A stretch of 38,013 bases of DNA from Armatimonas sp043757465 (GTDB lineage: Bacteria; Armatimonadota; Armatimonadia; Armatimonadales; Armatimonadaceae): contig NZ_JAYVPL010000164.1 of NCBI RefSeq assembly GCF_043757465.1, positions 1-38,013 on the forward strand, in the 5' to 3' direction. Both the position numbers and the translations under genes were made by a program. Shown piece after piece: positions 1-7,722 of the stretch. A model generated the notes under the pieces. It searched no databases, was not told where the DNA came from, and saw nothing but the letters and a program-made list of their open reading frames with translations. How positions within the stretch are numbered: position 1 is the stretch's first letter; each line of letters begins with the position of its first letter.

Positions 1-1672
1 TGAGCGGTGCCCTCTGTCGCGACTGAACTTTCAAGAAAGTTAGTAAATCAAGCAGGAGTTTCTATCCGCCTGAGCGGTGCCCTCTGTCGCGACTGGTGAG
101 TATTTTCTACTTTAACCTTTCTTTTGCTTCAGGTTTCTATCCGCCTGAGCGGTGCCCTCTGTCGCGACACTTTAAAACTGATTCTTTATATTTACATTAC
201 ATGTTTCTATCCGCCTGAGCGGTGCCCTCTGTCGCGACAAATGGAACACAATTGCTTCGGTGTTTAATAACACGTTTCTATCCGCCTGAGCGGTGCCCTC
301 TGTCGCGACTAGAAGTAGCAATGCTCCTAGGACTGAAGTGGTGTTTCGTTTCTATCCGCCTGAGCGGTGCCCTCTGTCGCGACATGCTCTAAAAGCTTCT
401 GAAGCTAGAATTAGGTTTGCGTTTCTATCCGCCTGAGCGGTGCCCTCTGTCGCGACAGAAGAGGAGAAATCGGTAGAAGAAATTTTTAAGTTTCTATCCG
501 CCTGAGCGGTGCCCTCTGTCGCGACCTCCTAGGACTGAAGTGGTGTTTAAGTTTTATTCGTACGTTTCTATCCGCCTGAGCGGTGCCCTCTGTCGCGACG
601 TGCAATTCAAGCCTTCCCACAAGGAAGCAAAAGTTTCTATCCGCCTGAGCGGTGCCCTCTGTCGCGACGAAGCAAAAACCGAAAACATAGTATTTTATAC
701 ACGTGTTTCTATCCGCCTGAGCGGTGCCCTCTGTCGCGACCAACTAGCCGCAAGCGTCTGGCCGTCCTGCCCGGGTTTCTATCCGCCTGAGCGGTGCCCT
801 CTGTCGCGACACTCCGGCACTGACTTTGTCTGTTCCGTTTGGGGAGTTTCTATCCGCCTGAGCGGTGCCCTCTGTCGCGACAAGTCCACACAAACTTTAC
901 GAAAGGGGTAGAGCGTTTCTATCCGCCTGAGCGGTGCCCTCTGTCGCGACTCGGAGCCGCTTGGATCAATCAAGGACAAAAAGGGTCGTTTCTATCCGCC
1001 TGAGCGGTGCCCTCTGTCGCGACTTACAATGGTTAAATCATTATGTTCAAGGATCTGGACCGTTTCTATCCGCCTGAGCGGTGCCCTCTGTCGCGACAAC
1101 CAATCTTTAGGAAGACTAGAATTAGGAGAGTTTCTATCCGCCTGAGCGGTGCCCTCTGTCGCGACTGTCCTCATTTTCCATTATAAAAGATGGATTCTCG
1201 AGTTTCTATCCGCCTGAGCGGTGGCCTCTGTCGCGACGATACGAAATTACCCTTTCTAGGGTAGATTCAAAAAGTTTCTATCCGCCTGAGCGGTGCCCTC
1301 TGTCGCGACCCGGACTTTAACTTATTTCTTGGTGTTCCAGGAATCAGTTTCTATCCGCCTGAGCGGTGCCCTCTGTCGCGACTAAGCTATACCTTATCCA
1401 TAATGAAACAGAAATCCAGGTTTCTATCCGCCTGAGCGGTGCCCTCTGTCGCGACATCGGCAGCGGTCAGCTCACCATCAACGAGGCCAGAGGTTTCTAT
1501 CCGCCTGAGCGGTGCCCTCTGTCGCGACCTTTTTGAAAAGGAACTCTAATTCCCCTGAAAAGGAGTTTCTATCCGCCTGAGCGGTGCCCTCTGTCGCGAC
1601 GTAAATGGACAAAAAGGACAAATCTCGGGATTACCCGTTTCTATCCGCCTGAGCGGTGCCCTCTGTCGCGAC
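1..1672 (-). CRISPR. CRISPR array, 24 repeats of 36 nt, 23 spacers
   Basis: The repeat reads GTTTCTATCC...CTGTCGCGAC on the plus strand. Copies start at 58, 133, 203, 274, 348, 421, 490, 564, 633, 705, 775, 846, 915, 988, 1062, 1130, 1202, 1274, 1347, 1420, 1493, 1565 and 1637, and a 23-nt partial copy opens the window. Spacers are 32-39 nt and mostly AT-richer than the flanking genes. Only one repeat differs (G for C at 1224). On the minus strand the repeat ends in a CCGC-TCAG-GCGG hairpin followed by ATAGAAAC, the classical Cas6 hairpin plus 8-nt 5' handle. A consensus promoter at 1739-1766 also points left. I therefore infer leftward transcription with the leader at 1673 onward and the newest spacers at the right end. 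The array continues beyond the left edge. Confidence 0.98.
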
Positions 1673-1738
1673 CGGATCATAAGCCCCTACAAGGCTCGTA
1701 GAGCGTTAGGGATCGAAAACCGCCTTGGCGGATGGACT

Positions 1739-1766
1739 ATTCTACAGGTTTTTTGGAACCTGTCAA
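1739..1766 (-). promoter_or_regulatory. Array promoter in leader, with overlapping palindrome
   Basis: On the minus strand TTGACA (1766-1761) is followed after 16 nt by TAGAAT (1744-1739), a near-consensus sigma70 pair. Transcription would start near 1732, about 60 nt before the first repeat. A 7-bp inverted repeat, ACAGGTT/AACCTGT (1744-1750 and 1757-1763), fills the space between the two boxes and could be an operator. The regulator is unknown. Confidence 0.7.
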
Positions 1767-1771
1767 GGTAA

Positions 1772-1834
1772 ATACCCGCTAACCTCAGAGAGCTTTTCCT
1801 CGACATCACAAAAAGCCGCGAGGTTAGCGGGTAT
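1772..1834. repeat. 15-bp inverted repeat in leader
   Basis: ATACCCGCTAACCTC (1772-1786) is perfectly complementary to GAGGTTAGCGGGTAT (1820-1834), with a 33-nt loop. It lies directly upstream of the array promoter's -35 box. It could be a protein-binding site, for example for spacer integration or control, or a transcript hairpin. Confidence 0.8.
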
Positions 1835-1956
1835 GACTTTTTAAGGGGTATCCCTGCCCTCCAAGAAGGTGTGCCGCTGTAGCAGCCTTGTGAGCTGTTC
1901 CACAGGGGGAGATTTTTACACACGAGCGGCTTTGGAGGCAAAAGAGGGTAAATCTG

Positions 1957-2018
1957 ATACCCGCTAACCGGCTCCCCCGTTGCGCCGCAGAGCGAGCTGA
2001 TCTGGGATGAGCGGGTAT
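1957..2018. repeat. Second leader inverted repeat with the same core
   Basis: ATACCCGCT (1957-1965) pairs with AGCGGGTAT (2010-2018). The left arm continues as AACC, as in the first inverted repeat at 1772, so the element is duplicated within the leader. It lies between cas2 and the first inverted repeat. Confidence 0.7.
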
Positions 2019-2063
2019 TTATTTAGACACACGAGCCTCAACACATTAAAATGTCTACCCGCT

Positions 2064-2345
2064 CTACAAAATGAGCACTTTCTGAAGCGGCTCCGGCACC
2101 GTATCAATTCCCAGCGTTTTGGCGAAGGGACGGCACTCTCCGCACACACGGTAGATGCGAATCGTGTCCTCCTCCGGGTTCAAGACATCCCAGAGTCGTC
2201 CTATCAGCTCCCGGTAGCGCCGATCCGTGGAGAGATCACACTCGAAGCTGCTTTTCTGGTAGCGGCCTCCGTAGTCTAGGATCACGTTTGCCGCTTTAAG
2301 ACGCCGACGGTTCGAGGGGATATCATAAGTCAGCACATACAGCAT
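2064..2345 (-). CDS. cas2: Cas2, spacer-integration subunit
   Basis: This 93-aa protein has the normal Cas2 length and ferredoxin-like pattern. It opens with a hydrophobic strand into YDIPSNRRR, which holds the conserved Asp (D8) and Asn of the family. The core is followed by strands and by the C-terminal segment that embraces Cas1 in the Cas1-Cas2 complex. Cas2 is a structural scaffold of the integrase that inserts new spacers at the leader end. A purine-rich GGGAGGG sequence precedes the ATG. The gene is 17 nt downstream of cas1 on the same strand and is probably co-transcribed with cas1 and the RT gene. Confidence 0.95.
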   Translation of the reverse strand: MLYVLTYDIPSNRRRLKAANVILDYGGRYQKSSFECDLSTDRRYRELIGRLWDVLNPEEDTIRIYRVCGECRPFAKTLGIDTVPEPLQKVLIL

Positions 2346-2362
2346 GGATTTATTCCCTCCCC

Positions 2363-3370
2363 TTAGGGCAGCGCGAACGGACGAAAAGGCTTATTGTCGC
2401 GCAAAGCCGCCGCAAAGTTGATCGCCTCACGTCGGAGCCGCTCACGCAAGTTGGTCTCTTTGCCAGACTTATGGGGATGAAATGTCTCCGTCATCCGCTC
2501 CTCGTAGGTGCGCAGGAACTTCCGACGGGCGGCATCAGTGAGGCGGGGGCCATTGTCCGTATCTTGCGTGAAATCCTCCAGAGGCGAGAGCATCCGGTTG
2601 TTGGCCATGTGGAGTACCAGGCGATCCACCACGGCACTGCGAAACGGCTCCATCAGATCAAGCGCCAGGCTAGGGCGACCGTCTTCGAGGCTGTGGAGCA
2701 TTCCGATAGCGGGGTCGAGACCTGCTCCAACAATGGCTTCGGTCGTCTCGCTGGTCAGGAGAGTGTACCCAAACGAGAGGAGGGAGTTGGCAGGGTCACG
2801 TGGGGGGCGACGGGTTCGCTCCGTGAAGCGAAAACCACCGCGCAGCATCTGTCCGAACGCTGAAAAATATGCCGCCGCTGCCTCGCCCTCAAAGCCCATC
2901 AGGCTCTCTATCGTTAGAGCATTGCGGGCGGCATGCTGCGCGGCAAAAAGACGATCCTGCTCGCGTTTGAACGGAGACTCGGGGTGATTGCGCGTGAAGC
3001 GTGAGAGCAATGTACTGCTGTTCTTGACCTTACGCACCACGAGAGTCTGGGCCAGCTCCAGCCGTCGTGCGGGGTTCATATAGGCAGCGAGCTGTGCCAG
3101 ACGCACAACCGCCCCTCGGTTCCTCACAGGAGACAAGAGCCCCCGAAACTTTCCTGTGGACGATAGAAAGGCACACTCAATCCCCGCTTCCATCAGGGCA
3201 GTGGCGGCGGTGCTGGTTACCCCGGCGGTGCCCCCGATAATGACCACGCGCTCGATATCGAAGAGGCGGGCTTCTTGGAGAAGCTCCTTGCCTTTGGTAA
3301 CGCGGAGCCGACCGTGCTCCTGGCGAACGCATGCCCCTGGTGTGGTGACATAAAGGACGGACTGATTCAT
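2363..3370 (-). CDS. cas1: Cas1 integrase
   Basis: This 335-aa protein matches full-length Cas1: an N-terminal beta domain (to about residue 85) and a C-terminal helical catalytic domain. The metal ligands are visible as E161 in GFEG, H226 in GMLHSLED and D238 in LALDLMEPFR. Cas1 with Cas2 integrates spacers into the array. The start is supported by AGGAG six nt upstream and by an ATGA overlap with the stop of the RT gene, so the two are translationally coupled. In RT-containing type III systems the RT assists spacer capture from RNA. Cas1 here is a separate polypeptide, not an RT-Cas1 fusion. Confidence 0.96.
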   Translation of the reverse strand: MNQSVLYVTTPGACVRQEHGRLRVTKGKELLQEARLFDIERVVIIGGTAGVTSTAATALMEAGIECAFLSSTGKFRGLLSPVRNRGAVVRLAQLAAYMNPARRLELAQTLVVRKVKNSSTLLSRFTRNHPESPFKREQDRLFAAQHAARNALTIESLMGFEGEAAAAYFSAFGQMLRGGFRFTERTRRPPRDPANSLLSFGYTLLTSETTEAIVGAGLDPAIGMLHSLEDGRPSLALDLMEPFRSAVVDRLVLHMANNRMLSPLEDFTQDTDNGPRLTDAARRKFLRTYEERMTETFHPHKSGKETNLRERLRREAINFAAALRDNKPFRPFALP

Positions 3371-4287
3371 GGCTTTCTCCTCACGTTCGAGTTTTCCTTG
3401 TGTAGTTCCTCAAAGCGCTCTTTAACCTCGCGGATTGCCTGCGTGCTTCCGGTCTGTGCAGCTTTGGCCCCTCCCGCGAGCTGTCTGCGTAGCTCCGCCA
3501 CGGGCTGGTGGGTGCGTGCGACAGCAGCGAGTGCCCCATCATCATCGAAGGCATGCCCCAGAAACTCCAGAGGGTCACGACAAGAGAGAATACGGGTCTT
3601 TTGTGGGTGGAGGGTGAGTCGTAGCCGCTCCAGCTCTCGTGCGGCCACGTCTTGTGCCTGGCGTGCTCGTGCCTCGGAGGGGTAGCAGACCACGAAGTCA
3701 TCGGCGTAGCGCACCAAGCGCAGTCCTGCCTGGGTCATGGCGAGATCGAAGGAGTGTAGGTAGATATTGGAGAGTAGAGGGGAGAGGGGGCTGCCCTGTG
3801 GGGCTCCGCGCTGGCGTTGCCGACGGTGGGAGAGGGCATAGTTGGTTGCCAGAACTCCTGCGACGGCGGCCACCCCAAGCCCCCCCGTTAGGAGGGCTGC
3901 CTTCGTTGCCAGAGCGGGGAGAAGTAAGCGTCGGTAGTCCCAGGCAAGCCGTGCTGCCTCACCCCCGAAGCGCCGCAAGCTCGCCGCACGTGACGAGCGT
4001 TCCCAGTCCAGGGGATCCTCTTCTTCTTCCGAGAGCGCCACGGTGTGGAGTGCGCCTCGGACTAGCTCGGCGGTTACCTGGACAAGTGAGGGGCGTACTT
4101 CAAGAGTGTCCATTGCCCCGGCTTCTAGCCAGAGGGAGATAACCCGGAGCACAGCACGGTCGGGTATATCGCGGCGTAGTTGCTCCCGCAAGGGAATGAG
4201 CCCATCGAGTAGCTCGGCGAGTAGGCGGCGGAGCAAAGGGGCTTTGTGGAGCTGCTGGTAGCTTGGCTGCTGTGGCATCAAGGACAT
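3367..4287 (-). CDS. CRISPR-associated reverse transcriptase, N-terminally reduced
   Basis: This 306-aa protein carries unmistakable RT palm motifs: GAPQGSPLSPLL (161-172, motif 4), YADD (194-197, catalytic motif 5), LHPQKT (226-231) and LEFLGHAF (240-247). The protein begins close to where motif 3 should lie. The stretch before IPDRAVLRVI resembles the end of that motif, but I cannot find the usual first catalytic Asp of DIxxFFD. The fingers (motifs 0-2) are absent. About 100 residues separate WLEAG (53-57) from motif 4, where roughly 20-40 are usual, and the insert contains a hydrophobic run (121-147). AGGAGG lies 7 nt before the ATG, and a terminator and another gene occupy the upstream DNA, so no hidden N-terminus is likely. 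It could aid spacer capture from RNA, or be catalytically impaired. Confidence 0.88.
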   Translation of the reverse strand: MSLMPQQPSYQQLHKAPLLRRLLAELLDGLIPLREQLRRDIPDRAVLRVISLWLEAGAMDTLEVRPSLVQVTAELVRGALHTVALSEEEEDPLDWERSSRAASLRRFGGEAARLAWDYRRLLLPALATKAALLTGGLGVAAVAGVLATNYALSHRRQRQRGAPQGSPLSPLLSNIYLHSFDLAMTQAGLRLVRYADDFVVCYPSEARARQAQDVAARELERLRLTLHPQKTRILSCRDPLEFLGHAFDDDGALAAVARTHQPVAELRRQLAGGAKAAQTGSTQAIREVKERFEELHKENSNVRRKP

Positions 4288-4304
4288 GTCATAACCTCCT
4301 AACA

Positions 4305-4338
4305 GAAAAAAGGCCCCACCGTTTTTCTTCGGTGGGGC
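4305..4338 (-). terminator. Intrinsic terminator after the 98-aa gene
   Basis: On the minus strand GCCCCACCG pairs perfectly with CGGTGGGGC (8-nt loop, 4313-4338) and is followed by CTTTTTT. It ends only about 18 nt before the RT start codon, overlapping the RT 5' region, so it could also act as an attenuator for RT-cas1-cas2. Confidence 0.9.
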
Positions 4339-4349
4339 AAGTGGGTGGG

Positions 4350-4646
4350 CTAGGGCTCAACGACGACGAAGCCTACCGTTGCTCCGCTCTCATCGAGGAT
4401 CAGCCCCGTGCTTGTGAGTGTTCCTAGCAACACTCCGTCGAGGTAGACGTGGCCCTCCCCATGGCTTGCCGAGTCGCTGACATCCACGGGGACGCCTCCG
4501 ACCAAGACATAGACCGTCCACGTGGGGGGAGGGATAGCCGCCACCACGGCCACCGGAGTGACCGCTCCCTGCACGGGGGTGGAGAACAGCGGGGCGCATA
4601 AAGCGGCCACCGCGAGGACGACGAGGGGGTTTGTTTTCGTTCGCAT
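4350..4646 (-). CDS. Small exported protein of unknown function
   Basis: This 98-aa protein has a clear signal peptide: basic MRTKTN, a hydrophobic core to about residue 20 and a probable cleavage site near PVQGA (24-28). The mature part is short, rich in Val, Gly and Thr, and looks like small beta strands (VYLDGVLLGTL). I do not recognise the family. It is followed by a strong terminator, so it is a single-gene unit, and sits between the regulator and the RT gene. A purine run AGGGGG is very close to the ATG, so the ribosome site is not ideal. Nothing links it to CRISPR function beyond location. Confidence 0.65.
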   Translation of the reverse strand: MRTKTNPLVVLAVAALCAPLFSTPVQGAVTPVAVVAAIPPPTWTVYVLVGGVPVDVSDSASHGEGHVYLDGVLLGTLTSTGLILDESGATVGFVVVEP

Positions 4647-4711
4647 GCCCCCTAATGCAGGAGCCGAGCGTTTTGCGACACGCCGCTAAAAATTATTTTT
4701 CAGCCCTTTTT

Positions 4712-4743
4712 GTCGCGACAGAGGACACCGCTCAGGCGGATAG
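4712..4743 (+). repeat. Solitary degenerate CRISPR repeat
   Basis: GTCGCGACAGAGG...GGCGGATAG matches 31 of 32 positions of the reverse complement of the array repeat (A for G at 4725). It keeps the CCGC-TCAG-GCGG hairpin but loses the last four bases, AAAC. No second repeat lies nearby. In the orientation of a crRNA it would be read rightward, opposite to the array. It overlaps the 3' end of the regulator gene, whose stop codon lies inside it at 4732-4734. Confidence 0.9.
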
Positions 4744-7512
4744 GGTGGGGCAGTTGTTGGGGAAGGCTAGGGAGATTAGCTGTGTCAGTGGAAGGGCTGT
4801 GCCTTCTGTGACCAAGTTGGCATAGTGCTCGGAGCCAAGAGTGCTCTCCAGACGTTGCTCCAAGGCGATGTATCCCGGCTTTGCATCAAGAGGAATGGGT
4901 TGACTGTGCTTCTGGCGGAGTGCGGCGATAAGCCCCAGGAGCTTTGCACAACACTCGAAGTCCTGCTGGCGCTCTTGCCAGGTCACGATAACCATGAGTG
5001 TCTGGAGCAGACCACGCCAGTACGCAAGAGAGAGAGCAAGCTCCAATGACTCCCGCAAGTAACCTCCCGCAGCAATATCTTCATGACGACGGAGGTGCAG
5101 GTGTGCTGCATTATTAAGCCCTACGACCAGCGCCGTGTTCTGACCGTCACCACGAAGCTCGGGGAGGCTCTGTTGGCACAAGCGTAGTGCTTCGTCGAGA
5201 TCACCTGCCTCCGTTGCGGTAAGCGCGAGGTTATCGTGCATCAGCCGCACCCCGCGCTGGTCTCCTAATGCGGCAAAACGCTCATAGGCTTGCTGAAAGT
5301 AGGCTTTGGCGCGGGGGAACTGCTGCGCACTGAGCGACGAGAGCCCCAGGCTTCCCAGTGCCCGCGCTTCCCGTACACCATCGTTAGCTGCCTCACTGTG
5401 CTGAAGCGCTTCCTGAGCAAAGCGCTGGGTAGGCTCGGACTCACGAAGGGCATAGGCAAGGTTCGCTGCGCCCAGGAGAGTTTCTCGTCGTGCCGCCGTG
5501 TTCGAGTGATCCGGTAGATCCAGTGCCCTCTGGAGATAAGCAAGACCCGACACCAGACTGCCACACTGGTACCAGAAGCGCCAGAGGGCAGCTCCCAGCC
5601 GGTGGGCCAGCTCGGTTTGTTGGGTATCCAGAAGGAAGGCTTGGACACGCTCCAGGTTGGCACGCTCGGTTTCAAGCAAGGCCAGGGGAGGGCTCTCTTC
5701 AGTAAAGTGAAGGTACCAGTACGCCTGTGCTTGCTGGAGTGGCTCCAGGGCCTGTGCCTCTTGCAGGCGTTCCCAGGCGTACTCACGAAGCGGCTCCGCC
5801 AACCGCCAGCGCTCCTGCTCATCGGCTTGCAGAAGGGAGGCGGCGACGAGTGCATCGGCAATCTGCTGGGTGTGTGGCTCGCTCCAGCCCACGATAGCGG
5901 CAAGGGCAGTGCGGCTAGCCCCCCCGGCGAAGATAGCCAGAGCGCGAAAGAGAGTGCGTTCTGGTTCGGAGCGCAGGGCCTCGCTCCAGTGAATGGTAGC
6001 GGTCAGGGTCTGTGCTCTCTCGGGTAGAGTGGCATCCAGTGCCGTGGCGGCGAGGGCGTGAAAAGAGCGGGCCAGCTCCACCGCGAGGGGCACGAGCCCC
6101 GTGAAGCGCTCCAGGGACGCTGCGGCGAGCTCGATTCCAAGAGGAAGCCCCTCCAGGCGGGTGCAGATACTCACCACCGCCTCTTTCTCTTCGGGGCTTT
6201 GTGGTAGCTCTGCCAGCGGGGCACGCTCCCAGAACAGTGTCATAGCCTCCTCGTGCGTGAGGGCTCCCACGGGCACCAAGCGCTCCCCGGCCAGGCGCAG
6301 GGGCTCTCGGCTGGTGACAAGCACATGGAGCTGGGGGCAGTGTGCCAGCAGCTCTCCCAGTACCTGTCGAACCGTTTCACGCACATGCTCGGCATTGTCC
6401 AGAACCAGCAGCAGGTCACGGTGCTGAAGTGCCTCTTGCAGGCTTGTCTCTGTTGTGGAGGGCTGGCCCAGCACGCGCCCGAGCTCGGCTTGGAGGGCGT
6501 AGCCTCGGGCACCGGGCACCAGGCGCGTGAGATCCACAAAGGCAACGCCCTCACGAAACCGCGACATATTCTGCTGTGCCGCTTCCAGCGCCAGCCGTGT
6601 CTTGCCAATCCCACCGGGGCCATAAAGCGTGACCAGGCGGGTTCCCGGAAGCAGTGCTGCCAGCAGAGCAAGCGTTCCCTCACGGCCCAGCAGGCGCGTC
6701 CGAGGAGCGGGAAGAGGGATTCGGGGGAGAGGCTCAAGGATTTCCGAGGGAGGGTTTGCCTCCCGGCTCAAGCGCTCCGCCAGTGCCTTCGTCTCAGGCT
6801 CCCTTCCACCAGAATCGAGGTATTTCCGCACTTCCTTTAGAACGGCTGTGTGATTTCCTAACTGAAGCAGGAGCAGCCAGCGACGGCGTAGATAGCGCTC
6901 GTCCTCGGGCTGCTTCTGCCGTCGGCGCTCTAAAAGGGCAAGGGCATCGTGCAGCCTGCTTGCGCGTTCCCACTGATCGAGGAGCGCCAGCCAGACCGCG
7001 TGAGCCTCTTTTCGCAGTGTCGCCCGATGCCCTTCGAGCCAGGGAGCTTCCCACCCCAGGAGGAGCTCTCCCCCCTCGGCAAGTGCCGCCGCGCGCTCCA
7101 GTATGGCAAGCTCACCTTGCAAGCCACGCTGCGCCGTGTCTCGAAACGCAGTGATGTCTGCATAGAGGTATGTGGAATCTAAGCGAACCTCGCTCCGTGT
7201 CTTGATCAGCGCCTTCTGGGCCTCGGGCCCCAGCGCCCGCCGCAGCAGCATCCAGTGCCGCCGGAAGTTATTATCGCGCCGTGCCTCTCCGTCCGCATCG
7301 TCGGGATGCTCCGGCCAGATCAGAGCACTAAGCCGCAGGGAAGAGATCGCTGCCGGGCTCTCCAGCACCAGAATCACAAGCATTGCCCGCGTCGGCGCTT
7401 GTAGCTTCGCCGTCCTGTCCTCCCCATTCACACGCAACGACAGAGTGCCCAGCAGAGAGACCTGGAGGGTTTGGGATGCAGGTAATGATGCCACAGAAAG
7501 AGAATACTGCAC
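4732..7512 (-). CDS. SARP/AfsR-like regulator: wHTH, BTAD, NB-ARC, TPR
   Basis: This 926-aa protein follows the AfsR/SARP plan. An OmpR-type winged helix (about 15-115, starting at LLGTLSLRVNG) is followed by a helical bacterial transcriptional activation domain (to about 250). An NB-ARC/STAND ATPase comes next, with Walker A GPGGIGKT (298-305) and Walker B LLLVLDNAE near 370, followed by TPR-type helical repeats to the C-terminus. Such proteins act as ATP-controlled transcription switches. The start is GTG at 7512 with AGGAG upstream; it lies just before the first strand of the winged helix. Its last codons and stop lie inside a solitary CRISPR repeat. It separates the adaptation genes from the effector genes and could control either, but this is only positional. 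Confidence 0.88.
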   Translation of the reverse strand: MQYSLSVASLPASQTLQVSLLGTLSLRVNGEDRTAKLQAPTRAMLVILVLESPAAISSLRLSALIWPEHPDDADGEARRDNNFRRHWMLLRRALGPEAQKALIKTRSEVRLDSTYLYADITAFRDTAQRGLQGELAILERAAALAEGGELLLGWEAPWLEGHRATLRKEAHAVWLALLDQWERASRLHDALALLERRRQKQPEDERYLRRRWLLLLQLGNHTAVLKEVRKYLDSGGREPETKALAERLSREANPPSEILEPLPRIPLPAPRTRLLGREGTLALLAALLPGTRLVTLYGPGGIGKTRLALEAAQQNMSRFREGVAFVDLTRLVPGARGYALQAELGRVLGQPSTTETSLQEALQHRDLLLVLDNAEHVRETVRQVLGELLAHCPQLHVLVTSREPLRLAGERLVPVGALTHEEAMTLFWERAPLAELPQSPEEKEAVVSICTRLEGLPLGIELAAASLERFTGLVPLAVELARSFHALAATALDATLPERAQTLTATIHWSEALRSEPERTLFRALAIFAGGASRTALAAIVGWSEPHTQQIADALVAASLLQADEQERWRLAEPLREYAWERLQEAQALEPLQQAQAYWYLHFTEESPPLALLETERANLERVQAFLLDTQQTELAHRLGAALWRFWYQCGSLVSGLAYLQRALDLPDHSNTAARRETLLGAANLAYALRESEPTQRFAQEALQHSEAANDGVREARALGSLGLSSLSAQQFPRAKAYFQQAYERFAALGDQRGVRLMHDNLALTATEAGDLDEALRLCQQSLPELRGDGQNTALVVGLNNAAHLHLRRHEDIAAGGYLRESLELALSLAYWRGLLQTLMVIVTWQERQQDFECCAKLLGLIAALRQKHSQPIPLDAKPGYIALEQRLESTLGSEHYANLVTEGTALPLTQLISLAFPNNCPTLSA

Positions 7513-7534
7513 GCGATACCCTAACTCCTGCTAC

Positions 7535-7556
7535 AGCGATCACAAAGCGATCACAA
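7535..7556 (-). promoter_or_regulatory. Tandem 11-bp direct repeat, likely SARP box
   Basis: TTGTGATCGCT occurs twice in direct tandem on the minus strand (7556-7546 and 7545-7535), 23 nt upstream of the regulator's GTG start. SARP proteins characteristically bind direct repeats with an 11-bp period near a -35 box, so this is a good candidate for self-regulation. The -10 box is not clear. Confidence 0.6.
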
Positions 7557-7656
7557 AACCCTTGCTAGACTGGGAAGTGAGGTTCCACGTATTCAACAGT
7601 CGTCCCAGCAGAGAAAAAGAAAAGGTAGATCGCACACCGTGAAGAACATCGTTTCA

Positions 7657-7673
7657 AAGCGAGAGGCTCGCTT
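7657..7673. promoter_or_regulatory. Inverted repeat upstream of the exported protein gene
   Basis: AAGCGAG and CTCGCTT are separated by three bases in the divergent promoter region, about 50 nt before the ATG at 7723. It could be an operator. No bound regulator can be named. Confidence 0.4.
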
Positions 7674-7722
7674 CATTGTCCGCTGAAAATATGCTGTCGG
7701 TCAAAGATAGGATTGTTAAGTT

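Larger units (their letters stand above)
1673..2063 (-). other. CRISPR leader region between array and cas2
   Basis: This 391-nt stretch lies between the last repeat and the cas2 stop codon. No convincing gene is present. It contains the array promoter and several copies of an ATACCCGCT / AGCGGGTAT element in both orientations (1772, 1826, 1957, 2010, and a variant near 2054). It also has a 10-nt direct repeat ACACACGAGC at 1918 and 2027. Its position between cas2 and the array, and the promoter direction, support the leader assignment. Confidence 0.75.

Noticed and set aside
486..1174. Open reading frames running through the CRISPR array on both strands
   Set aside because: They consist of translated repeats with variable spacer parts and have no coding signature.
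1687..2279. Small open frames in the leader between array and cas2
   Set aside because: No ribosome sites, low-complexity composition, and overlap with inverted repeats and the promoter.
3367..4287. Group II intron or retron reverse transcriptase
   Set aside because: No intron domain V/VI-like structure or maturase part is seen, no retron msr/msd context, and the gene is coupled to cas1 by ATGA.
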